From contig NZ_JACDXU010000001.1 of NCBI RefSeq assembly GCF_020539485.1, positions 1,116,001 through 1,180,000 of the forward strand: a stretch of DNA of 64,000 nt, written 5' to 3'. The position numbers were made by a program, and so were the translations under genes. The notes beneath the pieces are model-generated. The model was not told where the DNA came from, ran no database searches, and saw only the letters and a list, made by a program, of their open reading frames with translations. Shown here piece by piece: positions 17,156 to 26,306 of this stretch (its first letter is position 1; the number at the start of each line of letters is the position of its first letter). Source of the DNA: Fulverythrobacter ferritrahens. GTDB taxonomy: Bacteria; Pseudomonadota; Alphaproteobacteria; Sphingomonadales; Sphingomonadaceae.

Positions 17156-17835
17156 ACGGCAAGGTAACGCTTTCTGACGAGGCACGCGGCTTCCTGGAGG
17201 AACTGGGCTTCGGGCCGGTGACGAATGACGATGTATGGCTGGAGGCGCTGACCCATGGCAGCACCGGCGATGCACGCGATTATCAGCGGCTGGAATTCCT
17301 GGGCGACCGCGTGCTGGGCCTCGTCATCGCCGACTGGCTCTATGAGCGGGAAAGCCATGCGGAAGGCAAACTGTCACAGCGGCTCAACGCGCTGGTCAGC
17401 CGCCAGATGTGTGCCTCCGTCGCGCGCAGGATCGGCTTGCCGGATCATATCAGGCTGGGCCCGCAGGCCCGCGCCGATGGCGGTTCGGACAGCGACAATA
17501 TTCTGGGCGACGTGATGGAAGCCCTGCTGGGCGCAGGCTTTGTGGAACATGGCTTCGATGCGATGCGCACCCTCATCCGCCACTTGTGGGCCGAGGGCGT
17601 AAAGGGCGGCGTCGGCCAGTCCAAACACCCCAAGAGCGCACTTCAGGAATGGGCCGCCGGCAGCGGCAGGCGCATACCCGAATACAGGCTGGTGGATCGG
17701 CAGGGGCCGGACCATGCCGCACGCTTCACCGTGGAAGTCAGCGTCAAGGGCGTGGGTGAAGCACGGGCAACCGCCCACAGCAAATCGGAAGCGGAAAAAC
17801 AGGCCGCACGGGAATTCATGGAGAAATTTGCATGA
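17152..17835 (+). CDS. rnc: Ribonuclease III
   Basis: This double-strand RNA endonuclease processes rRNA precursors and mRNAs. The signature RLEFLGDRVLG (about 46-56) and the second acidic site in DVMEALLGAGFVE make up the catalytic centre, and a double-stranded RNA-binding domain fills about 155-227. The start is inferred as TTG 17152, which overlaps the lepB stop and gives the normal N-terminal length; an open frame further upstream runs inside lepB. The stop overlaps the era ATG (ATGA). Confidence 0.95.
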   Translation: MNGKVTLSDEARGFLEELGFGPVTNDDVWLEALTHGSTGDARDYQRLEFLGDRVLGLVIADWLYERESHAEGKLSQRLNALVSRQMCASVARRIGLPDHIRLGPQARADGGSDSDNILGDVMEALLGAGFVEHGFDAMRTLIRHLWAEGVKGGVGQSKHPKSALQEWAAGSGRRIPEYRLVDRQGPDHAARFTVEVSVKGVGEARATAHSKSEAEKQAAREFMEKFA

Positions 17836-18734
17836 GCGAGGGCAAGACCCACTGCGGTGTCGTGGCCGTTATCGGGGCACCGAATGCGGGCAAGTCCACG
17901 CTGGTCAACGCATTGGTCGGCCAGAAGGTCGCCATTGTCAGCGCCAAGGCGCAGACCACGCGCGCGCGCCTTCTGGGCATCGCGCTGGAAGGCGATACGC
18001 AGATCATTCTGGCCGATACGCCCGGCATCTTCGCGCCCCGGCGACGGCTTGACCGCGCCATGGTGAGCGCCGCCTGGGAAGGCGCGCAGGAAGCGGACGC
18101 CATCCTGCTGGTGGTAGACCCCATCAAGCAGCGCCGTCACGAGCTGGAGCCCCTGATCGAGGCCCTGAAGGACCGGCGGGAACGCAAGATCCTGGTGCTC
18201 AACAAGGTGGATGCCAGCGCCAAGGAACCGCTGCTGGTGCTGGCCGAAGAACTCTCCGCCAAGGCGGATTTTTCCGAGGTGTTCTTCGTCTCCGCCATGT
18301 CGGGGGATGGCGTGCCGGAACTCAAGGCCCGGTTGGCGGAACTGATGCCGGAAGGCGAATGGCACTATCCCGAAGATCAGGTGAGCGACGCTTCGGAACG
18401 GCTGCTGGCCTGCGAAATCACACGCGAGCAGCTCTATCGCCAGCTGCATGACGAACTGCCTTATGACTCGGCGGTTCGCCCTGAAAGCTACAAGACCTTG
18501 TCCGATGGCAGCCTGGAAATTCACCAGCAGATCGTGATCGGCCGCGAAAGCCAGAAACCCATCGTGCTGGGCAAAGGCGGATCGAAGATCAAGGCCATCG
18601 GCGAGGCCGCACGCAAGGAATTGGCCGAATTGCTGGGCGTAAAGGTCCACCTGTTCCTCCACGTGAAGGTGGAGGAACACTGGGCCGAAAGCCGTGAAAT
18701 CTTCGAGGAAATGGGGCTGGACTGGGTGAAGTAG
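17832..18734 (+). CDS. era: GTPase Era
   Basis: This essential GTPase binds the 3' end of 16S rRNA during small-subunit maturation. G1 is GAPNAGKST (15-23), switch I AQTTRARLLG, G3 DTPGIF and G4 NKVD; the C-terminal KH domain has VLGKGGSKIKAIG. The length, 300 residues, is normal. It is translationally coupled to rnc, a conserved pairing that links two rRNA maturation steps. Confidence 0.97.
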   Translation: MSEGKTHCGVVAVIGAPNAGKSTLVNALVGQKVAIVSAKAQTTRARLLGIALEGDTQIILADTPGIFAPRRRLDRAMVSAAWEGAQEADAILLVVDPIKQRRHELEPLIEALKDRRERKILVLNKVDASAKEPLLVLAEELSAKADFSEVFFVSAMSGDGVPELKARLAELMPEGEWHYPEDQVSDASERLLACEITREQLYRQLHDELPYDSAVRPESYKTLSDGSLEIHQQIVIGRESQKPIVLGKGGSKIKAIGEAARKELAELLGVKVHLFLHVKVEEHWAESREIFEEMGLDWVK

Positions 18735-18770
18735 GCGAACTCAGCCCGCGTCCCTAATTACGGCCGATCC

Positions 18771-18793
18771 GGCGGCGGAAGAATTCCGTCGCC
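18771..18793. terminator. Hairpin between convergent era and topA
   Basis: A ten-base stem (GGCGGCGGAA with TTCCGTCGCC, one G-U pair) with a three-base loop lies 36 bases after the era stop and 18 bases past the topA stop on the other strand. It has no long U-tract on either strand and may serve both genes. Confidence 0.45.
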
Positions 18794-18811
18794 GAATAAC
18801 TGCACCGCAGG

Positions 18812-21388
18812 TCAGGCCTTCTCCTTGGCTGGAGCCTTCTCCTTTGCAGGAGCTTTCTTCTTCGCCGGGGCCTTCTTCTTTGCGGGTGCCTTCTTCGCCG
18901 CCGTTTTCCTGGCGCCACCCTTCTTCTTGGCCGGCCCCTTGGCAACACGCGCATCGATCAGGGCGATGGCCTGTTCCTCGGTGAGGTCTTCAGGCTTTAC
19001 GTCCTTGGGGATGGTCGCATTGGTGGTCCCATCGGTGACATAGGGACCATAGCGGCCCGGCATCACCTTCATCTCGCTGCCGCTGGTGGGGTGAGCACCC
19101 AGCACCTTGATCGGTTCCGCCTTGGTGCCCGAGGAACGCCCCGGCCCACGATTGGCCGCTTCGGCCAGCAGCGAGACAGCCGCATTCATCCCCGTTTCGA
19201 ACACGTCGCGGGTTGAGGACAGCTTCGCATATTTGCCGTTATGCGCCAGATAGGGGCCATAGCGCCCGATGCTGGCCGTGATCGGCTCCCCACTCTCCGG
19301 ATGGGTGCCCACTTCGCGCGGGAGGCTGAGCAGCTTGAGTGCCCATTCCAGATCGAGTTCCGGTATGTCCTTGGGAATGGAAGCGCGCTTTGCGTCCTTT
19401 TCCTCACCCAACTGGATATAGGGCCCGAAACGGCCGACCTTGCGCAGCACTTCGAGGCCGGTCACCGGATCGGTGCCGAGCGTGCCATCCTCACCGCCAT
19501 CGCCATTCTCACCACCCGGCTGGGCGAAGCGACGGGTATATTTGCACTCGGGGTAGTTGGAGCAAGCCACGAAGGCACCGAAACGTCCGCCGCGCAGGGC
19601 CAGCTTGCCCTCGCCGCATTTCGGGCACAGGCGCGGATCGCTGCCATCATCCTTGGGCGGGAAGAGATAATCGGAAAGGAAGGCGTCCAGTTCCTGCGTC
19701 ACTTCGCTGGGCTTGCGCTCCATGACTTCATCGCTCTTCGGCTTGAAGTCGCGCCAGAATTCTTCCAGCACCTTCTTCCACTCGGCGCGGCCACCCGAAA
19801 CGTCGTCGAGTTCATCCTCCATCTCGGCGGTGAAATCATAGCCGACGTAGCGCGGGAAGAAGCGCTCCAGGAACGCGGTCAACAGGCGCCCGCTTTCCTC
19901 CGCGAAGAAGCGGTTCCGTTCCGTACGGACGTAGTTGCGATCCTTCAGCACCTGGATGATCGAGGCATAGGTGGAAGGCCGGCCGATGCCGAGTTCCTCC
20001 AGCCGCTTGACCAGACTGGCTTCCGAATAACGCGGCGGCGGCTGAGTGAAATGCTGGGTCGCTTCCACTGCCTTCTTGGCCGGGCTGTCGCCCTTGTGCA
20101 TCACGGGCAGCAGGCCTTCGTCCTCGTCCTCGCCCTTCTGGTCCCGCCCTTCCTCGTACACGGCGAGGAAGCCGGGGAACTTCACGACCTGCCCCGTGGC
20201 GCGCAATTCGTGCCGTCCGGTGGGGTCGCGCAGAGTGACCGTGGTCCGCTCAAGGCTGGCGGAGGCCATCTGGCTCGCCATCGCGCGCTTGTAGATCAGT
20301 TCATAAAGGCGGGCCTCGTCGCCCGAACCAGCATGATCGCGCATGAAGTCGGTCGGGCGGATCGCCTCGTGCGCTTCCTGTGCGTTCTTGGCCTTGGTTT
20401 CATAATGGCGCGGCTTTTCGGGCAGATAATGCCCATCGTAGCGCTCCGAAATGGCCCGGCGCGCTGCGGCAATGGCACTCGGGTCCATCTGCACGCCATC
20501 GGTACGCATATAGGTGATGGCGCCCTGTTCGTAGAGATTCTGGGCGCACCGCATGGTGTGGCTGGCGGAAAAGCCCAACTTGCGGGCCGCTTCCTGCTGC
20601 AGGGTTGAGGTGGTGAACGGCGGCGCGGGATTGCGGCGCAGCGGCTTGGTCTCCACCTCTTCCACGGTGAAGCGCCCAGCCTCGACCGCGGCCTTGGCCT
20701 TCAGCGCGATGCCTTCCTCACCCAGAGAAAGCCGTTCCAGCTTCTCGCCGTCAAAACGGACAAGGCGGGCCTCGAATTCGGTCCCGTCCTGCTCCATCCG
20801 GGCCAGAACCTGCCAGTATTCCTGAGGCTTGAACTGCTCGATCTCATGCTCGCGCTGGCAGATCAGCCGCAGCGCGACGGACTGGACGCGCCCTGCGCTC
20901 TTGGCTCCGGGCAGCTTGCGCCACAGCACGGGAGAAAGCGTGAAGCCGAACAGATAATCCAGCGCGCGGCGGGCCAGATAGGCATCGATCAGATCCTCAT
21001 CCAGCTGGCGCGGATGCTTCATCGCATCGGTAACGGCCTGCTTGGTAATCGCGTTGAAGGTGACGCGTTCCACCTCCTTGGGCAGAGCCTTGCGCTTGGC
21101 CAGCAATTCCCTGACGTGCCACGAAATCGCTTCCCCTTCGCGATCAGGGTCAGTGGCGAGGATCAGGCGATCAGCCTTCTTGGCCGCATCGGCAATGTCT
21201 TTCACGCGGGAGACCTTGTCGCGATAGGTTTCCCAATCCATCGCGAAATCCTCGTCCGGGCGGACAGAACCGTCCTTGGGCGGCAGATCGCGGACATGCC
21301 CATAGGAGGCGAGGACCTTGAAGTCCTTGCCGAGATATTTCTCGATGGTCTTCGCCTTGGCGGGCGATTCTACGATCACAAGCTGCAT
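18812..21388 (-). CDS. topA: DNA topoisomerase I
   Basis: This type IA topoisomerase relaxes negative supercoils. The Toprim domain at the N terminus has the Glu of VESPAKAKT and ATDPDREGE; the active Tyr is in ITYMRTDGVQMDP. The C-terminal part has one four-Cys zinc ribbon (CPKCGEGKLALR, then CSNYPECKY) and three glycine-rich repeats (GRFGPYIQLGE, GRYGPYLAHNG, GRYGPYVTDG). The last 45 residues are a Lys/Ala/Pro tail of repeated APAKKK/APAKEK units, which probably binds DNA non-specifically. The start at 21388 (MQLVIVESPAKAK) is the family start; 40 open codons upstream are not coding. The length is 858 residues. Confidence 0.97.
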   Translation of the reverse strand: MQLVIVESPAKAKTIEKYLGKDFKVLASYGHVRDLPPKDGSVRPDEDFAMDWETYRDKVSRVKDIADAAKKADRLILATDPDREGEAISWHVRELLAKRKALPKEVERVTFNAITKQAVTDAMKHPRQLDEDLIDAYLARRALDYLFGFTLSPVLWRKLPGAKSAGRVQSVALRLICQREHEIEQFKPQEYWQVLARMEQDGTEFEARLVRFDGEKLERLSLGEEGIALKAKAAVEAGRFTVEEVETKPLRRNPAPPFTTSTLQQEAARKLGFSASHTMRCAQNLYEQGAITYMRTDGVQMDPSAIAAARRAISERYDGHYLPEKPRHYETKAKNAQEAHEAIRPTDFMRDHAGSGDEARLYELIYKRAMASQMASASLERTTVTLRDPTGRHELRATGQVVKFPGFLAVYEEGRDQKGEDEDEGLLPVMHKGDSPAKKAVEATQHFTQPPPRYSEASLVKRLEELGIGRPSTYASIIQVLKDRNYVRTERNRFFAEESGRLLTAFLERFFPRYVGYDFTAEMEDELDDVSGGRAEWKKVLEEFWRDFKPKSDEVMERKPSEVTQELDAFLSDYLFPPKDDGSDPRLCPKCGEGKLALRGGRFGAFVACSNYPECKYTRRFAQPGGENGDGGEDGTLGTDPVTGLEVLRKVGRFGPYIQLGEEKDAKRASIPKDIPELDLEWALKLLSLPREVGTHPESGEPITASIGRYGPYLAHNGKYAKLSSTRDVFETGMNAAVSLLAEAANRGPGRSSGTKAEPIKVLGAHPTSGSEMKVMPGRYGPYVTDGTTNATIPKDVKPEDLTEEQAIALIDARVAKGPAKKKGGARKTAAKKAPAKKKAPAKKKAPAKEKAPAKEKA

Positions 21389-21494
21389 GGAATTCCTGAA
21401 AAGACCTCTACACGTACGTACGCGCGAGGGTGGTGGCGGCCTGCCTTGTTCGTCAAGCCGCCAATTAAGGCAAGAGCGCGATTGATTGCCCCGC

Positions 21495-22181
21495 TCAGTC
21501 GAACACACCCATCGTATCGCGCGCGCTGATCAAACCGAACAGGGCAACCCCCAAGGCACAGGAAATAACACTCGCGGCTGCGCTGCCCAACTGCCCGATC
21601 ACCGTGCCCACCAGTCCGAGCTGCGGGAACAGGAAGGGCGGAAGGAATGCAAGGGCGTAAAACAGGATCATCATGGCCAGTGAGGCTGCGATGATGGTGA
21701 ACTCATTCCCCTTTGTCGCCTCCCAGCTCTTGCCCAGCGAGTCCATGATGCCCATGCCCCGCCCGATGAACAGCGAGGGAGCAACGCTCCACCGGGCCAT
21801 CAGCACAAGACCGGGAATGATCAAAAATATCAGCCCTGCGCCCACCGCGAGACCAATCAGGAGCGACATTCCGAGATAGGCGAAGAAGCGCCGGTCCCGC
21901 TCCTGCGTGACGAGGCCCGTGCGACGAAGCATCGCCTCGATCAGCAGATAGGAGCCGATGATGCCGACGACTGTCGCAGCAAGGCCCAGCGCCGATGCCT
22001 GGATCATGGCCGAAAACGAAACTGCCTGTTGCGGATCCCCGCGTACCAGACCCGCCGCAACGCCGAGCCCTGCAATCACTGCGATATAAAGCAGTGCCGG
22101 AGCGATATTCCGGCCGACGACATCCATCGTCTTGTCAATTATGATACCGATCTTGAGATCGCGACTAGGTAAACTGGTCAT
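21495..22181 (-). CDS. Integral membrane protein of unknown function (228 aa)
   Basis: About five to six hydrophobic segments are visible: ALLYIAVIAGLGVAAGL, ALGLAATVVGIIGSYLL, LIGLAVGAGLIFLIIPGLVL, FTIIAASLAMMILFYAL and a C-terminal one. The FLIIPGLVLMARWSVAPSLF segment resembles membrane proteins of the YciC or glycerophosphoryl-diester phosphodiesterase membrane-domain type, in which helices pack around a conserved P-G-hydrophobic turn. The start at 22181 (MTSLPSRDLKIG) has a GAGGGGGAA ribosome site. It lies alone between topA and dprA, in the same direction as both. No function is inferred. Confidence 0.8.
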   Translation of the reverse strand: MTSLPSRDLKIGIIIDKTMDVVGRNIAPALLYIAVIAGLGVAAGLVRGDPQQAVSFSAMIQASALGLAATVVGIIGSYLLIEAMLRRTGLVTQERDRRFFAYLGMSLLIGLAVGAGLIFLIIPGLVLMARWSVAPSLFIGRGMGIMDSLGKSWEATKGNEFTIIAASLAMMILFYALAFLPPFLFPQLGLVGTVIGQLGSAAASVISCALGVALFGLISARDTMGVFD

Positions 22182-22264
22182 GATTTCCCCCTCTTCCACC
22201 AGCCCCATTCATAAGCTGGACCGATTTTGCGAACAGTCAAGGGTGCGCTGTTAAGCCCTCGCAA

Positions 22265-23383
22265 TCAGGCAACCTTACTGACCCTTCCACCTGCGTGACG
22301 TTCCAGCCTGCCCGCCAGTTCGAGTTCGAGCAGCGCCATCTGCACCGCCGCAGCACTTGCGCCAGACTGGCGGATCAGTTCATCCACCGCGACCGGCGCG
22401 ATGGTCAGCAGGGCGGTAACATCAGCCTCGTCCCCAGCCTCCGGTGCGGCGGGCTCCGCCTCGAACAAGTCCTGCGCGGAAGAACGCAGGCGGGAAGACA
22501 TCCCTCCACCAAAGCTCGAGACAAGCTCGATCACATCGGCCGCAGACTGGATGAGTATCGCCCCCTCACGGATAAGCTGGTTGCAGCCATGGCTGCGCGC
22601 ATCGAGCGGGGAGCCGGGAATGGCCATCACCTCGCGCCCATATTCACCCGCCAGCCGCGCAGTGATGAGCGAACCCGATTTGGGGGCAGCCTCCACTACG
22701 AGAGTTCCCAGCGCCAGCCCGGCAATGATGCGATTGCGGCTGGGGAAATGGCTGCCGCGCGGTTCCGTGCCGGCGGGCTGTTCGGCCAGCAGGAGGCCGT
22801 TCTGCGCGATTTCCTCCTGCAACTCCGCATGCTGCGGGGGATAGGCAATGTCGATCCCGCTGGCGATCACGCCCACCGTTGCAGGCATAGCGCCGCGATG
22901 GGCAGCCCCGTCTATTCCTCGCGCAAGGCCGGAAACGATGGTGAAGCCCTCTCCGGCAAGCTCCGCCGCCAGATCGCGTGCAAGACGCATGGCTGCTGCT
23001 GAGGCATTGCGTGCGCCAACCAAGGCAATGCACGGCTTCGCAGCCAGGCCAGCGTCGCCCCTCACCGTCAGTACCGGAGGAGCGCTTTCGATCTCGGCCA
23101 GCATGGGGGGATAATCGGAGGAATCATGGAAAAGGTAACGTGCGCCAGCGCGGCGCACTGCCGCAATTTCCGTCTCGATCCGCTCACGAGGTGCCGCGCG
23201 ATATTTAGCGCCGCCCTTTGCAGCGAGATCGGGAAGAGCCTCCAGCGCCTCAACAGCCGTGCCGAAGCGGTGCATAAGCTGGCGGAAGCTGACCGGCCCG
23301 ACGTTGGGAGAGCGCAGAAGACGGATTCGGGCAAAAGCCTCGTCCCGGGAAAGCATGGCCTTTGGCGAGGCCGCCAAGCTCAC
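22265..23383 (-). CDS. dprA: DNA processing protein DprA
   Basis: This protein loads RecA on incoming single-stranded DNA in natural transformation. The Rossmann-like DprA domain has VGARNASAAAMRLARDLA, the ssDNA-binding loop VSGLARGIDGAAHRGA and PSRNRIIAGLALGTLVVEA. A small N-terminal SAM-like domain and a C-terminal winged helix (DML1-like, about 310-372) flank it. The length is 372 residues. The GTG start overlaps the plsY stop (GTGA), so the two genes are coupled. Whether the strain is competent cannot be told. Confidence 0.94.
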   Translation of the reverse strand: MSLAASPKAMLSRDEAFARIRLLRSPNVGPVSFRQLMHRFGTAVEALEALPDLAAKGGAKYRAAPRERIETEIAAVRRAGARYLFHDSSDYPPMLAEIESAPPVLTVRGDAGLAAKPCIALVGARNASAAAMRLARDLAAELAGEGFTIVSGLARGIDGAAHRGAMPATVGVIASGIDIAYPPQHAELQEEIAQNGLLLAEQPAGTEPRGSHFPSRNRIIAGLALGTLVVEAAPKSGSLITARLAGEYGREVMAIPGSPLDARSHGCNQLIREGAILIQSAADVIELVSSFGGGMSSRLRSSAQDLFEAEPAAPEAGDEADVTALLTIAPVAVDELIRQSGASAAAVQMALLELELAGRLERHAGGRVSKVA

Positions 23384-23973
23384 TTCCTGGAACCGATCTT
23401 GGGTTCAGCCCCGTTCTTCAACCGCGCGATATTGGCGCGGTGCAGCCAGATCACCAGCGCGGAAATCGCCACCAGCCAGGGGAATGCCGCAGGATATCCG
23501 AACGCATAGGCCGCTATCGGCGCTGCGACTGCCGCACTGAGGCCCCCGAGCGAACTGATCCGGGTGACCGCAAGCATGCCGATCCATACAAGCGCATAGG
23601 CAAGCCCGACAGGCCAGCCGATGCCGAAGCAGACTCCGGCCGTAGTAGCCACCCCCTTGCCGCCCTTGAATTTCAGCCAGACGGGGAAGCAATGGCCCAG
23701 CACCACACCCAGTGCCGCGAGCCCTTCGAGCCCGGGAAACAGCCGGGCAACCAGCAAGACTGCCGCAGCGCCCTTGGCCAGATCGAGCAGCAGGGTCAGG
23801 ACCGCCAGCCCCTTGTTCCCTGTTCGCAGCACATTGGTCGCGCCGATATTGCCGGAACCGATCTGGCGCACATCACCCAGCCCGGCCAGGCGGGTGAGCA
23901 GCAGGCCAAACGGGATCGAACCCAGCAGATAGGCCAAAACCGCCGCCGCCAGAATCGCCTGCCACTCGCTCAT
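23380..23973 (-). CDS. plsY: Glycerol-3-phosphate acyltransferase
   Basis: This inner-membrane enzyme acylates glycerol 3-phosphate from acyl-phosphate in the first step of phospholipid synthesis. Conserved cytoplasmic loops are visible: GSIPFGLLLTR, the SGNIGATNVLR motif and FKGGKGVATTAG. Several membrane helices span the 197 residues, the usual length. It is the first gene of the plsY-dprA pair and diverges from murI over 138 bases. Confidence 0.95.
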   Translation of the reverse strand: MSEWQAILAAAVLAYLLGSIPFGLLLTRLAGLGDVRQIGSGNIGATNVLRTGNKGLAVLTLLLDLAKGAAAVLLVARLFPGLEGLAALGVVLGHCFPVWLKFKGGKGVATTAGVCFGIGWPVGLAYALVWIGMLAVTRISSLGGLSAAVAAPIAAYAFGYPAAFPWLVAISALVIWLHRANIARLKNGAEPKIGSRK

Positions 23974-24111
23974 GAAACTCCCTTTCCCGTCGGCACTCTA
24001 TAGCTCACGCCTTGCACTTCAGGGGCACGAAAACAATCCGTTCTCGCTGCGAAAGTGGGCAAGCGCGAACTGCCGGTTGACGCCCAACACGGCTTTGTCC
24101 ATCCCGCGCCG

Positions 24112-24906
24112 ATGGACCCGAGTTCGCCGATCCTGCTGTTCGATTCCGGAGTCGGCGGACTGACGGTGCTGGCGGAGCTGCGTAAACTCCTGCCGCAGGC
24201 CCCGGTGATCTATGTCGCCGATTATGCCGCCCTGCCCTATGGCGAAAAGACCGAGGCTCAGATTGCCGGGCGCGTGCCGGCGCTGCTCGGACGGCTGGTT
24301 GAACGCTATCGCCCTCGCCTCGTCACCATCGCCTGCAATACCGCCAGCACCATTGCGCTGGCCGCCGTGCGCGAAGCGCTGGACCTGCCGGTGGTGGGCA
24401 CGGTTCCCGCCATCAAGCCGGCGGCCGCCATGACGAAGACCGGCGCGATCGGACTGCTTGGCACGGCAGCAACTATCCGGCAGGCCTATGTCGACAATCT
24501 CGAGCGGGAATTTGCTCAGGACAAGGTGCTACTGCGCCATGCTGCACCCGATCTGGTCAAGGCAGCCGAGGCCAAGCTGCGCGGTGAACCGGTAGATCCG
24601 GCAGTATATGAACGTGCTGCAGATGGCCTGCGAGGCCAGCCCGGAGGTGAGAGAATCGACACGGTCGTACTGGCCTGCACGCATTTCCCCCTGCTGGAGG
24701 AAGAGCTGGGCAAGGCATTGGGACCGGGCGTAAAATTCGTGGATGGGGCCGCGGGCATAGCGCGGCGCATCGCCTACCTTACTCAGGGGCAAAGCTTCGA
24801 GCGCAAGGGGCCGGACATCGCGGTTTTCACCGGCACAAATGGCGACCTCGAGAAATTGCGCCCGGCGCTTGCAAGCTACGGGCTCGATCACATTGAACAT
24901 CTTTAA
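24112..24906 (+). CDS. murI: Glutamate racemase
   Basis: This cofactor-independent racemase makes D-glutamate for peptidoglycan. The two catalytic Cys residues are Cys75 (IACNTAST) and Cys189 (LACTHFPLL); Asp11 in FDSGVGG is the conserved acid near the substrate. The start at ATG 24112 (MDPSSPILLFDSG) gives 264 residues, the usual length; an earlier in-frame start at 24055 adds 19 non-conserved residues. It is a single gene, followed by hemA 119 bases later. Confidence 0.95.
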   Translation: MDPSSPILLFDSGVGGLTVLAELRKLLPQAPVIYVADYAALPYGEKTEAQIAGRVPALLGRLVERYRPRLVTIACNTASTIALAAVREALDLPVVGTVPAIKPAAAMTKTGAIGLLGTAATIRQAYVDNLEREFAQDKVLLRHAAPDLVKAAEAKLRGEPVDPAVYERAADGLRGQPGGERIDTVVLACTHFPLLEEELGKALGPGVKFVDGAAGIARRIAYLTQGQSFERKGPDIAVFTGTNGDLEKLRPALASYGLDHIEHL

Positions 24907-24936
24907 TGCGAACCTATCGCAAACTCCGTGCTTTAA

Positions 24937-24950
24937 TTGATTTGGGTCAT
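24937..24950 (+). promoter_or_regulatory. FNR/FixK-type box upstream of hemA
   Basis: The sequence TTGAT-TTGG-GTCAT matches the TTGAT-N4-GTCAA/ATCAA consensus of FNR, FnrL and FixK regulators in nine of ten positions relative to the FixK form. It lies 76 bases before the hemA start, a plausible site for activation. Control of ALA synthase by FnrL is established in Rhodobacter; here it is an inference from one site. Confidence 0.45.
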
Positions 24951-25025
24951 GGCGTAAGGCGCCCGGAATTGCTCTGGCTGCCCAGCGAGTCCCGCATCGG
25001 GGTTCGATTGCAGCGTTAGGAACGG

Positions 25026-26255
25026 ATGGATCCGTTGAATTACGACCAGATCTTTGACCAGGCGATCGACAGGCTTCACTCGGAAGGCCGTTATCGCGTC
25101 TTTATCGACATTCTGCGCAACAAGGGTTCCTACCCCAATGCGCGGTGCTTCGCTGGACATAACGGCCCGAAGCCGATCACGGTCTGGTGCTCCAATGACT
25201 ATCTCGCCATGGGGCAGCACCCCAAGGTGATCGAGGCGATGGAAGAGGCGTTGCACGATGTCGGCGCCGGTTCCGGCGGCACCCGCAATATCGGCGGCAA
25301 CACGCACTATCATATCGAGCTGGAAAACGAGCTGGCGGATCTGCACGGCAAGGAAGCTGCGCTGCTGTTCACTTCGGGCTATGTCTCGAACGACGCCACG
25401 CTTTCCACCCTCGCCCGCCTGCTGCCCGGCTGCATCATCTTCTCGGATGAACTGAACCACGCGAGCATGATCGCGGGCATCCGCAATTCGGGCTGCGACA
25501 AGCGCGTATTTCGCCACAACGATGTGGCGCATCTGGAAGAACTGCTGGCCGAAGCCGATCCCAATCTGCCGAAGCTGATCGCTTTCGAAAGCGTCTATTC
25601 GATGGATGGGGACATCGCGCCGATCCATGCGATCTGTGACCTTGCGGAAAAGTACAACGCGCTGACCTATATCGACGAGGTCCACGCCGTGGGCATGTAT
25701 GGCCCGCGCGGCGGCGGCATCACCGATCGTGATGAGGCAGCCCACCGGATCGACATCATCGAAGGAACGCTTGGCAAGGCCTTCGGCGTGATGGGCGGCT
25801 ATATTGCGGCCGACAAGAAGATCATCGACTGCATCCGCAGCTATGCCCCGGGCTTCATCTTCACCACTTCGCTCAGCCCGGTTCTGGTTGCGGGCGTTCT
25901 GGCCGCCGTGAAGCACCTCAAGAGCTCCAGCGTGGAACGCGATGGCCAGCAGTCCGCCGCCGCCTTCCTCAAGCAGTCCTTCCGCGATGCAGGCCTGCCG
26001 GTGATGGATTCCACCACCCATATCGTCCCGCTGATGGTGGGCGATCCGGTGCGGGCGAAAAAGATCAGCGACATTCTGCTCGCCGAATACGGCGTCTATG
26101 TGCAGCCGATCAACTTCCCCACCGTGCCCCGCGGCACGGAACGTCTGCGCTTCACTCCCGGTCCGGCCCATACGGAAGAGATGATGCGCGAACTGACCGA
26201 AGCGCTGGTGGAAATCTGGGACCGCCTCGATCTGGAACTGCTCAAGGCAGCATAA
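25026..26255 (+). CDS. hemA: 5-aminolevulinate synthase
   Basis: This PLP enzyme condenses glycine and succinyl-CoA to 5-aminolevulinate, the C4 entry to haem typical of alphaproteobacteria. The PLP Lys is Lys251 in [26 protein letters not shown] (86-97), the DELNHASMI loop and YIDEVHAVG complete the active site. At 409 residues it is the usual bacterial length with no mitochondrial-type haem regulatory motif. It stands alone after murI, with an FNR-like box upstream. Confidence 0.97.
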   Translation: MDPLNYDQIFDQAIDRLHSEGRYRVFIDILRNKGSYPNARCFAGHNGPKPITVWCSNDYLAMGQHPKVIEAMEEALHDVGAGSGGTRNIGGNTHYHIELENELADLHGKEAALLFTSGYVSNDATLSTLARLLPGCIIFSDELNHASMIAGIRNSGCDKRVFRHNDVAHLEELLAEADPNLPKLIAFESVYSMDGDIAPIHAICDLAEKYNALTYIDEVHAVGMYGPRGGGITDRDEAAHRIDIIEGTLGKAFGVMGGYIAADKKIIDCIRSYAPGFIFTTSLSPVLVAGVLAAVKHLKSSSVERDGQQSAAAFLKQSFRDAGLPVMDSTTHIVPLMVGDPVRAKKISDILLAEYGVYVQPINFPTVPRGTERLRFTPGPAHTEEMMRELTEALVEIWDRLDLELLKAA

Positions 26256-26279
26256 TGGTGGCGGGCGCGTGCTCGTCCG

Positions 26280-26301
26280 TCACATATTGTGTGATATTGT
26301 G
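26280..26301 (+). promoter_or_regulatory. Repeated ATATTGTG / TCACA-N5-TGTGA motif before the P-type ATPase
   Basis: Two copies of ATATTGTG (26284-26291 and 26294-26301) lie ten bases apart, one helical turn, and the first is inside TCACA-TATTG-TGTGA. The site ends six bases before the ATPase GTG start, where a repressor could block ribosome access or transcription. No regulator is identified. Confidence 0.3.
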
Positions 26302-26306
26302 CACAG

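Noticed and set aside
21412-21422. CGTACGTACG palindrome upstream of topA
   Set aside because: It is short, simple alternating sequence that arises easily by chance; nothing else supports a site.
26280-26294. CRP site before the P-type ATPase
   Set aside because: The half-sites are in the order TCACA then TGTGA with a five-base gap, the reverse of the CRP layout TGTGA-N6-TCACA.
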